A stretch of DNA of 64,000 bases from Bactericera cockerelli (GCA_024516035.1 CM044965.1:27666425-27730424), one strand, 5' to 3'; shown: positions 32,454 through 44,479, counted from the stretch's first letter. The notes: generated by a model not told the origin, from the sequence alone. A program made the numbers and translations.

Positions 32454-33486
32454 ATGTAGACCTCTTTTAATAAATAAATATATTTGAAAAAGTTCTTGTT
32501 TAGACAAAATTAGAACAGAAGAAGCCAGCGTCACAAGTGTTGCTACCCACCAGCCTAACTGACCATTCCTCATGTTCAGCGATCTAACTATTATGGTGTT
32601 CGCGGATCTTCTCAATTTCTTCAAAACACATCAAATCCATAAGAAATATTTGAAAGAGCTAGGCTTGACTGTCCTACCTGAATATTGTTCATACACATTT
32701 GTACCCATAAGTAACGAGTTGACCAAAAAAATAAAAAAAAATGTAACAACACCTGTCTGATCTGTATACTGTGTCTTTGGGCAACTTGTTTATTTATGAG
32801 CAGTTCGAAATAAAAATAAATTTTATTTAGTTAATAAAGAAAAATGGTGTATTGAATGTGCTATCGTGGCTAGCTTGGTCACGATTTTAAAATTATCGTT
32901 GAAACCACACCAAGGAGACGAAAAAAATTGATACACCGTGGTCTTATCGCAACACATGTGAACAGACCATTCGACAAAATTTATATTTGGAAATTAGGAG
33001 AATGTAACTCTAGAAATATCATCACCTGACATTCCAAAAGGGTGATTCGAAAAAAGTTATATTATCTTGATAGAAGTAAATAACATTGAACAACTAACTA
33101 GCATTAGGTATCGTATCTAGTAATATTAAATTTTCAAATAATAAAACAGTCATTGTCGCGTTCAATTACCTATGGACACGTAATAAAAAGGAAAATTAAC
33201 AGAATTTCCAACCAATTGTTTCAGAAATGCGAATACCAGGTCTCTCAACTCATTATAACAAATACTGGGTTACCTATTCAGAAAAATAGCCGATTTTTAA
33301 AAGGTTCGGGGATCGTATCTTGTGATCATAATTATAGCCACACGTACCTTTGAATCAACCGAGACAGAAACAATGAAATTTACCAAAAACTGGAGAGTAC
33401 TTCTAAACAAGTTCTGGATTGAAATTTGTCACAATACAATAAACAATTTTGTTTATGTAGAATAAGTTTTGCTTAGCAGTGGTGGC
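32454..33486. other. Intergenic, no feature seen
   Basis: AT-rich DNA upstream of the dsRNase start. Short open stretches exist but show no domain or codon-like pattern. The dsRNase promoter would lie to its left (from 31657); no clear TATA or initiator was identified. Confidence 0.4.
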
Positions 33487-33690
33487 TGTCCCGGTAGCTC
33501 ATTAGTAAAAGCGACATTCTGTGAATTCAGAGGTTGCGGGTTCGAAACCGAGCCGGGACATGACAAGTTATTCTCCCATTTGTGATTTTTACCGTACAAT
33601 AATATGTCTTGGGGTTACTGCTGGAACAATGGGACTTAATAGTCCTAATCAGGCAGTTTAATTAAGGCAATATTATTATTATTATTAGGA
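33487..33690 (+). mobile_element. SINE family a, full length, (ATT)n tail
   Basis: Head TGTCCCGGTAGCTCATTAG and B-box GAGGTTGCGGGTTCGAAACC, closing with GAGCCGGGACA, so a tRNA acceptor stem TGTCCCGG/CCGGGACA can still form. The body has GTCTTGGGGTTACTGC, then ATGGGACTTAATAGTCC, and it ends in (ATT)n. Confidence 0.85.
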
Positions 33691-33865
33691 AAGTAAGTGA
33701 CCACTTGTCAATTATTTAGAGACATTTCCTTCTTAATTCAAAAAAAAAAAAAATGTGTTTTATTTATTTAAATTAGTAACCTGTTGTGTTTTCATAAAGA
33801 TCCCGGGCTTATGAAAACTATTTCACCGGAAGTACAAAATTAAAAATCCCAAATGGCGATAATAT

Positions 33866-33950
33866 TTAGGACGAAATTAATAGAAAAATCGAGAACTTAA
33901 GTCACGACTTAGCATCGTTTTTCCCCATCCAAGATAATGCGCAAATTTCA
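33866..33950. mobile_element. MITE, partial copy
   Basis: It starts AGGACGAAATTAATAG, carries AAGTCACGACTTAGC and CCCATCCAAGATAATGCGC, and matches the left two thirds of the MITE at 2599. The right end is lost. Confidence 0.55.
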
Positions 33951-34295
33951 GACATTTCACTTAATCTCCCTGTATTCAGAAGTTCAGCATGGATTATACT
34001 CGTACTTCTTTCACGTATCACTTGTGCCGGCTCACAACAATCAGGCTAACTGTACGTCGATCTATTGGGAATTGCTCCATGGTAATTAGTTGATGATATA
34101 TTGCTAATACTATAGACAAATATAATTAGTCATCGTGAACGATGGTAGCCAGACAGTGGAGGAATGACTCAGCACTTCTACCACACTGTCCTTACAAGGA
34201 GGCTAATAATTGACGAGGGCCCCCAGGACGAAGACAATGCTGGTCTACTCGCTGTTTATAGTCCCCCAGCCAGACTATACTACAGGCAAATATAA
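33951..34295. other. Intergenic, shared repeat with P450 A intron
   Basis: The words GGCTAATAATTGACGAGGGC and GTCTACTCGCTGTTTATAG at 34200-34265 match 2900-2970 in the P450 A intron, showing another dispersed repeat of unknown class. Confidence 0.4.
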
Positions 34296-34400
34296 TTAGT
34301 CATCGTGGCCGAGTGCATTAGCACTGGCTTTCATGCACGGTGACCTGGGTTTGATTCCCGGCAGCACAAAAAAATCTAGATACTACAATTTCCCCTCAAA
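34296..34400 (+). mobile_element. tRNA-like SINE head, family e, copy 2
   Basis: CGTGGCCGAGTGCATTAGCAC fits a Leu/Ser-like A-box and GACCTGGGTTTGATTCCC a B-box. Related to 17155. Confidence 0.6.
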
Positions 34401-34712
34401 TATAGCGAGAAAAAATGAGTAGCATAAAACTAGATTACAAGCCCGCCATCTTATCGATCGAGCTACTGAGGTCGGTTACATTACTAAACCTAGTCGATGG
34501 AAAGATAGAAGGTAAAAAAGTCGCGGAGGACAAAAAATAAAATGGATTTCAAAGAAGTTGTAGGGAATGCAAGCGAAAAGTTAAAAACAAAAATCATGTA
34601 AAATTGTGATTCAAGATACTCGTATTATCATTTAGCAACCTTCGGATGCGAATGATGGAAACCTAAGAGAGCAATAATTTGTAATTAGGCGTCGAATATC
34701 TTATACAAATCC

Positions 34713-35620
34713 GGATTACTTTTTCCCCAACACATACCATTATACAGGGTGTCCCATTATAAACGTGACTTTCAAATATATCGATAACTACTGACGATAG
34801 AAAATTTTTGTTCAAGATCATTTTCATAGCTTAAAAGGTACATTTAAAACCTCTAGAAGTTTCTTGGATGACCCCGGATGAGCCTTCTCGCATGAGAAAG
34901 TGACCTAGAGGACTTATTTCTAGGTCACCTTTATAATTTTAAATAGCACCCCATATTTGTTATGACATTTTTGAAATCTACATAAAATTTTAGGTTCAAA
35001 CAATTTTTTACTTGTAATTTTTGTCACACTCAGTTTCACACCTTTTCAGGAGTGTGATATTTTTTCCATCTTAGACCATGAGTGCGGCATATCAAAGTCT
35101 AATTTTAAGTGCTGAACACGATAGTAATATTGGTTTTTCATTTTACTAAAAAAATGATCTCTAGTATAGGAGACCCAAATATTTACGTAAAATGAAAAAC
35201 CAATATTACTATCGTGTTCAGCACTTAAAATTAGACTTTGATATGCCGCACTCATGGTCTAAGATGGAAAAAATATCACACTCCTGAAAAGGTGTGAAAC
35301 TGAGTGTGACAAAAATTACAAGTAAAAAATTGTTTGAACCTAAAAATTTATGTAGATTTCAAAAATGTCATAACAAATATGGGGTGCTATTTAAAATTAT
35401 AAAGGTGACCTAGAAATAAGTCCTCTAGATCACTTTCTCATGCGAGAAGGCTCATCCGGGGTCATCCAAGAAACTTCTAGAGGTTTTAAATGTACCTTTT
35501 AAGCTATGAAAATGATCTTGAACAAAAATTTTCTATCGTCAGTAGTTATCGATATATTTGAAAGTCACGTTTATAATGGGACACCCTGTATAATGGTATG
35601 TGTTGGGGAAAAAGTAATCC
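34713..35620. repeat. 908-bp near-perfect inverted repeat (434-bp arms, 40-bp spacer)
   Basis: Arms 34713-35146 and 35187-35620 pair without indels; I saw only two mismatches in the stretches checked. The spacer is 35147-35186. Each arm holds TATACAGGGTGTCCCATT near its outer end and AATTTTAAATAGCACCCC inside, so it is built from a TACAGGGT-type repeat. A diverged partial third copy of the inner half follows to about 35800. No coding potential. Confidence 0.92.
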
Positions 35621-36025
35621 CCCAACTGATTTGATATGCCCCATCCATGGTCCAAGGTCTAAAAACATCTCTCACTCCCTAGAAGATGTGAAACTGGGGA
35701 TGAAAATTACAATAATTATTTGGAACTTGAAATTATGTGTAGATTTTAAATTATGTCATGAAAAATAGGGGTTTCTATTTTCATTTTCTATAGTGTGCTT
35801 TTGCCTTTATTTATAACAAAATTCATCTTACACATACAGTTTCTCGCTGCAAGAAAAGTGGTAAAAGGATACAAGACAAGAAAAAAACTCTTTTTGGTGT
35901 ATATCTTTTATATTGCAACTGTCTCTTTTAATGATAAATACTTTTTATTGTTCTACTTTATAATTTTGGAGAATTTTTAAACTAAAATTGTATTTCATTA
36001 CAAAGAACCTCTGTGGGTGGTGAGT
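35621..36025. other. Diverged TACAGGGT-family copy and P450 B 3' UTR
   Basis: 35621-35800 resembles the inner part of the palindrome arm (TGATATGCCCCATCCATGG, AAGATGTGAAACTGGGG). On the minus strand an AATAAA (35948-35943) lies about 80 bases after the P450 B stop. Confidence 0.55.
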
Positions 36026-39000
36026 TCATCTTGCTTCTAGTCGAATATCATTTCCAGAGAGCAGCCTTATGGTAAGTCCAAACTCGAACTTGATATCCCT
36101 CATGGACCTACACTTGGCCCCAGGCAGTATTCTGTATCTCTTCAACAATGTGCTGATGGTGCTTTTCATATGCAGCATGGCGTATTTGCTCCCAATACAG
36201 TTTCTCGCTCCCAGACTGAACGGGAGATAGGCGTTGGGATTCCGTTTGGCAACTTCTGAAGGTAGAAATCGATCGGGATCAAAACGTTCGGGATCCGGCC
36301 AATATCGGGGATCCCTGTGAATCCCGTAGATGAATATACCGATTGTTGCCCCTGTGAAGAAAAGATAAATGTTTCATTTCTTGACCTTCTTTTTGAGACA
36401 CCCACATTAAATTCTAAATCCCCAATCGCATCGGCCTTGCTATTATACAGTGAAAAACTACAGAAACCATCTTTATTTCTGTAGATTTTGATGTTTCATC
36501 GAAATCCACCATTGTCAGTCATCTCATACCAAATGAAGTTTATCTGGTTGTGTAGACAGTAGACAGTAATTGTAAAAGATCAAAGTGATTTTATGAAACT
36601 TTTTCTTTCTTCTTTCTATTTTTTCACTATCATTTTTAATGAGTCATCTATTTTATGTCAAGGACCACTATGTCTACATATATCTGTGCAATCACTCAGT
36701 GTATGGCCGGCACAATACAATAAATAAACCACGACAACACTCTCTCCGATAATTTTATTTCAACCGTATGGAAAACCTTATGAATCAGACACTTAGCTTG
36801 GTTGAGCTCCTTTTACTTACCAGCAGGAATTATGTAGTCGCCACATTCCAGCTCCGTTGGACAACTTCTTGCAATGATAGGAGCTGCCGGAAACAATCTC
36901 ATTGCTTCTTTGATAACTCGTGTTAGTAGCGTGAGATCTTGTAGTTGTGCAAGCGTAGGTGTGGCGTCATTGTTGCCCATAACTGTATCTATTTCATTGA
37001 ATACCTGATGAAGAAGAGATGCAAGATTATTTGACTGTAAAAAGTAACAATTTTTATTTTCTTAAAAAGTAATTACACTTTTTTAGAACATGGTTTTGAA
37101 CACTTTTTTAGAACCATGATGGTTCTTTTTGGTGCAAGATGCTTTTCCTTACATAAACTAAAGAGTTTATCAGGATTTATGCGGACACATTCCGAGAGCA
37201 AGTTTTGTATTAAAAAAGTGAATTACGCAAATAATATTAGGATATCTCTGCTGTTAGCTACATTGTCCAAACAATACATTAATTAGGTATATTTTGAAGT
37301 GTTCCTTGTAAAAAATGAAGCCAGATTTAGAGCGGAATTAATAGACATTTTTGTTATACCTTTGTACTGCTAAATCTAGATTTGCGTACATTCTTATATG
37401 GGAAAACCAGTGCTAAGTCATGACTTAAGATCACGAGTTTGTCTATCAATATGCCCTCATTCTATTGACTTACCTCTTGCTGAATATTCGGATGAATAGC
37501 CAGAATGTACAGAATCAAACTAATCGTAATAGTCACAGTGTCAAATCCGGCATTCAGCAGAGTCACCATTTCATGGAGCAACTGCCTGTCAGACATCTCA
37601 TGGTCAAGAGGGTTAGGACAGCTCATATTGTGCCTCAACACTTGTTCAACAAAAGATTCCAAGCCTTTCGAATGTCTCTCGTACTCTACCACTGGGCCAT
37701 TCCAGTCTTCTTTGACTTTGTTTCTGATAACCTCAATGGTGTTCTGAATGAACTCTCTTTGTACGATTCGGTTCTTCTTGACTTGCGCCTTGTAGCCGAA
37801 AATTGTGTAAAAGAAGTCGATGAGTAACCAGGGTTTGAAAATCCGTCCGAGGAAAATCTGTAAGTGAGGTAAATAAAACCTAATTTTCGAATGTCGTTTA
37901 AGTCAAACCACAAAAATGTGATACGGAAAACACCATAAACGTAGATTATATCAAACTTGTGAAACTGATTTTAAATGTAAACATTCAAAGACTATGAAAA
38001 ATAATTACTTTGTGTTTCAACATATACCTGCATGTTTTTCATTTTTAAGGGAAAGATAAACCACCTTGGCCGTCCATATCATAGACAATTAGACAAGGTT
38101 CTATCGAGTCACAGTCACTTGCCAAAGCTGCGAAATGACTCCCTAATTTAAGGCAGCTTTATCTTTTCACTTTTCCTAAGATGCCTTATGCGAAGCTCTG
38201 TTAAAGTACAATACAGTTTCTTTAGCTACTCCGTATGATGAGTGATATTTATGTATATTTATGAAAAGTAGGTACTTGCCTGGAAAGTAGATTCCACCGC
38301 CTCTAGGTACGGATGATGAGATTGATAGTTCTGCTGAATCTCAAAGTCCACTCCAAACGAACTTCTCATGAGAGCATTCAGCGCCGCCAGACCAACCAAG
38401 TGATGAGGCTCAAAGGGTTCTTTGGAGATCGCCAGAGGGGCCATTTTGTCCGTCAGAATAGTTGACTCTTCGAAGAATATTCGAATGTAAGATTTCAACA
38501 CGGAGAATTTGAATGATGTTCCAATGATTTTCCTATGTTTGGCCCACAGAGGGAGATGCATGTGTTGAATGAGGCCTTGTCCTGAAGAGCCGCTCATTAT
38601 CTGGTAACAAGGTGCTTTGTGAAGAACATTTGCCAGAATTTTCTCAACCATGTCAACATCTGTGGGCACCACACACAAGCTCGGACCAAACCAAATTCTG
38701 AACAGAAAGTTACTCCTGAAAATACATGAAAAGTTACAGGAATAATAGGGTGATCCAAGGATACGGTTTTATAAATATGAGTAAAGCACAGTTATGAGTA
38801 AACAAGTACCCTTTTTTAGTGGTCAAGCACCGATACAGGTTGAGAATTGGTTTGTGACCTTTTTCTTAAAGACTTTCAATGGCAGGATTTTTATTTATTT
38901 ATTTATTTATTTATTTATTAAATTGACGGATATATCCATTTTACATGTTCCCTAATAAAATAAACTTAACTAAGAATAATAAAAGCTATCCTAAAATGCT

Positions 39001-41691
39001 AATGATACTTAAAGATAATGAAAGATAAAAACAGCCTAACAATACTGAAAGATAATGAAAGATAAAAACAGCCTAACAATAATAAAGGCAAGACTTATCA
39101 AAACAATGGTAAAGCTAAGAGTGCAACGAAAACAGGTTTAATAGTTTGGATTTAATAGAATCAGGAGACTCATTAAAGATATCAATATTGATAGGTTCAT
39201 TGGAGAGCTTGTTGGTGAGACACATCATTCGGTTGATGGGATTATTAGCTCCAATATTTGTTTTAAAACTATGCGGAACAAATATATCCTGATTTCTTGT
39301 AACACGTCTTCTAACTTTGAAATTCAATTCATTCAAGAGACTTGGTGAATCAATCTTTCCACTCAAAAGTTTTAGGATAAATACAATATCTGCAACATCA
39401 CGTCTGTGAGAAAGTGATCTAAGTCCACTAAAGTCATAGATTTCAGAATAATCATGATTCATTATAGTGATTCTTTCTTTATAAGCAAGGATTCTCAAGA
39501 ATTTCTTCTGAACTTTCTCTAGTAATGTAATATGTTCCTTGCAAAAAGGTGACCATAGGGACGAACAGTATTCTAAGGACGAGCGGACAATTGAACAGTA
39601 CAACGCTTTCATTGTTTTTGGTGACTTAAAATCTTTAGTATTCCGTTGAAGAAAGCCTAAGTTTTGAAATGCTTTGTTTTTAATATTAAGATAGTGATTG
39701 TTAAATTTCAAATCGGAAGAGATTGTGACACCAAGATCTTTGATATAGTTAACTCTTGAAAGATTCTCACCGCAAAGAGTATAATTTAAAATTAAGGGGT
39801 TCTTTTTCGATTGAATGAGATAACGTGACACTTTTTGACATTCAAAACCATTCTGTTTTCGTCACACCACTCAGAAATGTTATTAAGAGCACGCTGCAAT
39901 GCAAAACCATCATCCAAATCATCAACACGAAGTGCTAAACGTAAATCATCAGCAAATAAAAGGGAAAAAACATTAGGCACACGAGTGACAAGGTCATTTA
40001 TAAATAAGTTAAACAAGAGGCCAGATAAATGGCCACCTTGAGGACAACCAGAATTTACGTTAATAGGTCTAGATAAACAATTATTATATTTTACTATTTG
40101 TGTCCTATCAGATAAGTAACTATAGAACCATGTTAGAAGTGGACCACAAAGACCCAATGACGAAAGTTTTGAACACAGAATATTTATATTAACCTTGTCA
40201 AAAGCTTTACTAAAATCTGTATACAGACAGTCAACTTGGCCGCCATCTTCAATGACAGATGTTAAAAATTGATAAAAGGTAATTAGATTAGTCAAAGTTG
40301 AGCGGCACTTTATAAAACCATGTTGATTTTCGACTATCACAGGAGTTAACTGATGGTTGATTTTGTCAAAAACCAATGCCTCAAATACTTTGGGTATAGA
40401 AGATATTTTGGCAATAGGTCTGAAATTCTTAACGTCGGTTTTAGAACCACTTTTATAAAGTGGTAACACAAAAGAACTTTTCCAAAAAGTGGGAAATAAA
40501 CCATCTGCTATTGATCTTTCAAATAGTTTAGCCAAAGGAGAAGAAAGCTCTGCAGCGCACTCTCTTAACAATATTGGGGGTACATTGTCAGGACCAGATG
40601 ATGACGACCTTTTAAGGTTTGATAGTTTTTTATAAACATCGTTAGAGTTTATAGATAAATGAGAAAGACCATCTATCATTGGTTGGGAATATGGTACTTC
40701 CAATGGAACAATTTGCTCATCTGAGTAGACAGATGCAAAATGTAGACTAAATAAGTCTGCACTTGTGTTAGAATTATCAGCAGTAATGCCATTGAATTGT
40801 ACACATTGAGGGGCATTATGATCATTTTTCAAACTGCTGATGAAACCAAAGATACGTCGGGGGTTTTTTTGGAGGTCTTTTTCAACATTTTCTAAATACT
40901 TATCATAATCAGCACTAGACAAAGAATTACATTCCCGACGTAGTTGAGAAAAATGATCATAATTTAGTTTATTAGGACATAATTTGAACTCTTTGTGAGC
41001 AACTTTTTTAGCTACAACTTTATTCTTTAATTCCTTACTGAACCATATGGGTACTTAATTATTTGAACTCTTCCATTGTTTCTATTATCATGTATAAAAA
41101 AATTCCACGTAAAATCCTCTAAAACCATTAGAAAGTAGAAATCCTATTCAGTCGAATCTTGATATTAGTTAGAGAACTGGAAATAAAAGAAAACTGGATG
41201 CCTTTTTTATTTCGTAGCAATGAAACAAGAGCTATTGTAGACGCTTGTGGTCTGTGTTGTAACTTGCCCATCCCGTAGTATGCTTACCCTCTCATGGGCG
41301 AGAAGTGATACAATACCATCCCTTTAGGTGCTGGGTCAACACGAGCGCACCAGAAGGTATCCTTTACAAACAACTATAACCAAATTTAGAATACAAATTT
41401 TTGTCGTCTCGGGGGATCGAACCCGGAACCTTCCGCGTGAAAGGCAAGTGTAGCTTACCCATTGTCGTTGTATGTTTGGATGCAAGTCTTGGAGAAATGA
41501 TCCAGCGAGGAACTGATGAAGGAGAGCGAGTTGCCAAAGATTGGCCAGCCGGGAGTTCCGGACAGCTGCAGGCCCAGGTAATAGTAGCGTCTGTGCCTCC
41601 GCACCTCGCTCACTAGGTAAACAAATAGCGTTGCTAGGAGACAGCCAATCAGAAAGGTGCTGCATGTGGACAGTTTTCTAATACAGGGTAT
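36026..41691 (-). CDS. Cytochrome P450 gene B (clan 4/CYP4-type), initiator exon not found
   Basis: Exons on the minus strand: 41691-41459, 38715-38280, 37857-37474, 37004-36821, 36351-36026 (TGA). Phases match genes A and C. The first visible exon encodes a hydrophobic anchor (FLIGCLLATLFVYL), a basic turn (VRRHRRYYYL) and the proline-rich hinge GTPGWPIFGNSLSF. Then come WAKHRK, AGFDT, EAMRLFP, PERF and FSLGARNCIG with the haem cysteine. No in-frame ATG precedes the anchor and a TTTCAG acceptor lies at the exon edge, so an upstream initiator exon is implied; if it is missing the gene is a pseudogene. The donor after 38280 is GCAAGT, a GC-AG intron. A LINE fills the first visible intron. No stop or shift in any exon. 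Confidence 0.9.
37329..37457. mobile_element. MITE, full copy, in P450 B intron
   Basis: Left end AGAGCGGAATTAATAGACA, right end TGTCTATCAATATGCCCT as imperfect inverse, centre AAGTCATGACTT. 129 bp, like the copy at 2599. Confidence 0.65.
37858..38279 (-). other. P450 B intron with GC donor
   Basis: On the minus strand the intron begins GCAAGTACC directly after ...TTTCCAG and ends CTTACAG. Apart from the GC donor I see nothing in it. Confidence 0.6.
38885..41060 (-). pseudogene. 5'-truncated Jockey-superfamily LINE with one frameshift
   Basis: RT from about 41050 (WFSKELKNKVVAKKVAHKEF) through 39792 with NFRPIAKISSIPKVFEAL, DFSKAFDKVN, SGCPQGGHLSGLLF and the intact catalytic LLFADDLRLA; it then shifts frame near 39800-39830 into the C-terminal domain (39831-39115, LEKVQKKFLRIL). 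The endonuclease and ORF1 are missing. The 3' end is (AAAT)n at 38890-38921. It lies in the first visible intron of P450 B, in sense. It is related to the LINE at 26464 but clearly distinct. Confidence 0.85.
41231..41458 (-). mobile_element. SINE family c, abutting the P450 B splice donor
   Basis: On the minus strand: TTGCCTTTCACGCGGAAGG and B-box TTCCGGGTTCGATCCCC, a tRNA-Glu-like anticodon/T-arm, then TTGTTTGTAAAGGATACC and a body like 30785. The head seems cut off at the exon boundary at 41459, so the donor GTAAGC lies at or inside its edge. Confidence 0.65.
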
Positions 41692-41959
41692 CTGAAATTA
41701 GAAATTAGCTCAGTTTGACACCGGCCACACACATGCAATACTTGCAATTTATGTGCGCGGTCAACACGAGCGCATCGGAAAGGTATCTGGGGACCTTCGC
41801 GTGGCAAGAAAGTATCGTAAAGCATGTGTGGCAGAAAAAGATCACGAGTATAAGCTGCCCGTTGCCTGTTTACGCATGTATGCGTGGCCGGCTTTAGTAT
41901 ACTTGCTTGCCATGCGGAAGGTCTCGTGTGATAACCCCAAAGCCGACAAGAATCCATTA

Positions 41960-42125
41960 TTTTTAACAGTTGTTTGTAAGGGATACATTCCGATTCTCTC
42001 GTGTTAACGCAGCACCGAAATGGGAAGTATTGTGTCATTTCCAGCCCATCAGAGTGGAGGCGTTCTATGGGATGGACCAGGTGGTCAAGCTACAACATAG
42101 ACCATAAGCATCTACAGTAGATTCT
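41960..42125 (+). mobile_element. SINE family c, headless, inverted relative to 41231
   Basis: TTGTTTGTAAGGGATACATT, TATTGTGTCATTTCC and GTCAAGCTACAACATAGACC match the body of the copies at 30785 and 41231. With 41231-41458 it forms an imperfect inverted pair around the P450 B anchor exon. Confidence 0.6.
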
Positions 42126-42172
42126 GTTTCATGCCTTCGAAATAAGTGAAATTTCAATGAGTAAAACCCTCA

Positions 42173-42923
42173 TTTTAACACGTATGAGACGGCGCGCCCA
42201 CCGGTGGGTCACGTTTTTTTTCAATTTCCCTTGTAACGTGACCCACCGGTGAGCACAGATAATGCTATTATTAATATATTTTTGTACTCGCCCGTCCCAA
42301 TTTTTTTTTTTTGTTGTTGTCATATCTGGAACACATACCCTAATTTGAAGCCGCCCCAGCGTACAAACTATAGAAAAAACACTGCCAATTATGGACACAA
42401 TACTTCCTCGTGATAACTTCACATTGTAAACACGTGCCAATTTTGAGATTTTATAGAAAATTACTTGTATCTCCAAAACGGCTCAACCGATTTTTTTCAA
42501 ATTTGTTTTATATGGTAGAATATTGTTTTTTCTACAATCTGAATTCCACAAAAAGTTCTGTATCGGCAAGTCGTGGTCCTTATTTTTTTACTTTTTTGTC
42601 CAAAATTTCGGATTTTCTTAAATATCAGAGTCAAATTATAATTAATTTAAAAATAAATATAAATAACCTATGTCAAACAATAAAATGTATATTCTTACAA
42701 AATTTCATTGAAATCGGGTGTACCGTTCACGAGATATAAGCGTTTAAGTAAAAAGTTAGTGGTCAGGCGCATGGTCTCTTTCACCCAGAACCGCTGGTAT
42801 GAATTCGATGAATTTAAAATGGGACCATCTACAGAATGTCTCCTAGATGTGTGCAAAATTTCATCAAAATCGGTCGAGTAGTTTCCGAGATTTGCGCGTT
42901 ACAAGGAATCGTTTATACAGACC

Positions 42924-42954
<31 letters not shown>

Positions 42955-43139
42955 CGACAGACCGACAGACGGACACAAAACCAAATTTACTCAGTAGGTT
43001 ATGAAACGTCCAGAAATATGAAAAAAATTGAAATCGGAGCAAAAAAATATTTTTTTTTACAAAAACGAACACAATACTTCCGATTTCTAATATTAGAAAT
43101 TTCTCGGAAGTAATAGGACCCGTCTCATACGTGTTAAAA
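42173..43139. mobile_element. 967-bp TIR element, TTAA-type candidate
   Basis: 20-bp perfect inverted ends: TTTTAACACGTATGAGACGG at 42173 and its inverse at 43120-43139. Read as TTAA plus CACGTATGAGACGG this fits a TTAA target duplication (piggyBac/Kolobok-like), but the class is not proved. The interior has a (GACA)n run at about 42921-42970 and the dispersed body also found at 31800-32330. No transposase. Confidence 0.7.
42199..42251. repeat. 17-bp hairpin arms near the element's left end
   Basis: CACCGGTGGGTCACGTT (42199-42215) and its exact inverse (42235-42251) with a 19-base spacer. The arms themselves start with the palindrome CACCGGTG. Confidence 0.85.
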
Positions 43140-43495
43140 CTTAGCGGTGAAACCTACCAAGTTAAAAAGTAAGAAGAGCTGACGTCATAGCACAAGATGC
43201 CGTTTCAATCCCTTTGAACCTGAATAACCACAAATGTTATATGCGAAAAACACAAAAAAGTGTCAACTTCGCGACTGAAATTCCACAGCTTATTAGGTTG
43301 CTACTCAGATCGCAAATGTTTCCGGTAGAAGAAAGTTTGGATTCTTGCAATTTTATTGGTTGTAACAACATATAAAAAATACACACTTCCTGAATTTTTG
43401 TTCTACTATTTTCAGTGCAGATTTCTAATGGGCTACTCAGCCAGTTCAACGACATAGAAAAGCTTAAAGCAGCTCTCCTTCTGAAAATTGATGTT
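43140..43495. other. Intergenic, no feature seen
   Basis: Nothing coding. It ends at the SINE fragment. Confidence 0.4.
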
Positions 43496-43680
43496 AATCA
43501 ACATCCAGCGAGGTTGGATTGTTGACCATTCAAATTCAAACCTTCGTGATGCTGATTGTTTTCGGTCCCACTTAGGCTGGTGAAGTTAATTTGGGAATCT
43601 AGTTTGTACGTGTCCAGCACATAGACAGTAACTGCTCGTCGTGATTTTTGTAATTGAAAGCGACGTTAACCCCAAATAAG
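43496..43680 (+). mobile_element. 5S-derived SINE, copy 4, damaged head
   Basis: It begins at CAACATCCAGCGAGGT, has an insertion, then CTTCGTGATGCTG, CCCACTTAGGCTGGTGAAG, and ends GAAAGCGACGTTAACCCC. The first 5S-like bases are lost. Confidence 0.6.
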
Positions 43681-44020
43681 ACAAGAAAGGCTTCTAGTGA
43701 CGTACATTTGGCTCTACTGTTATTTCGTATATTTTCACCAACATTTCGCGTTGTTTTGGCGGTGACAGAATAATTTGAAAAATACTTCACCTCAAAGTAC
43801 CGTCTGAATTCTTGACTTTCGAAACTCGAGTTGGGAAAAATGCATTTCCACATCTTGCAACGAACGCACACCAAACAGACTGAAAGTTTCTACCACTGCT
43901 CTCAAAGAGATGTTAGAAACTGTGCGAAGAAACATGAATAGTAAATACCAGATTAGCAATAATAATGCAATTATTGGAGAAATGCCTAGTTAATGACTAA
44001 TCGAGATTGCTAGACCCAGG

Positions 44021-44393
44021 GACTCGTTTCATAAAAAACTTTACACTTTATAGTTACGAAATAGCTAAAATGTAAAGTATTTCCGTTTCATAAAGCTTTA
44101 CAAGTTATTTTACGATTGTCCTTTGAACTGCCACTCAAACGTCTATTCCTAAAATGTAAACAAATGAAATTAAAAAAAAAATATTTTTATAAATTTAATT
44201 AATTTTTTGTGTCTTTCAGTTATCTAAAATTCATTCAAATAATAATAAGCACTAGTAATATGGAAAAAAATGTGTGCAGTTGACTTGACAAGTGACTTTG
44301 AAAATCAATTCTTAAAGTATCTTTATGGAACAGAAATCTTTATGGATGAAGTGTGAAATTGTCAAGTATGAAGTGTATGTAATAGGCCCCAAG
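44021..44393. mobile_element. Possible MITE
   Basis: GGGACTCGTTTCATAAA on the left and the inverse of TGTAATAGGCCCC on the right are weakly alike, with AT-rich, TTTACA-rich interior. No target duplication was recognised. Confidence 0.3.
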
Positions 44394-44479
44394 TAAATTC
44401 AATAATTTATTAATTATGTGAAATACCTATCCTATTACACTTTCCTATGTTGGTTACTTTCACAATCAGTTTTAAAAGA

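Noticed and set aside
41649..42038. 129-codon open frame on the minus strand
   Set aside because: It overlaps the P450 B anchor exon in another frame and SINE sequence; no domain.
42921..42970. CRISPR-like spaced repeats
   Set aside because: It is a simple (GACA)n microsatellite in a eukaryotic genome; no spacers.
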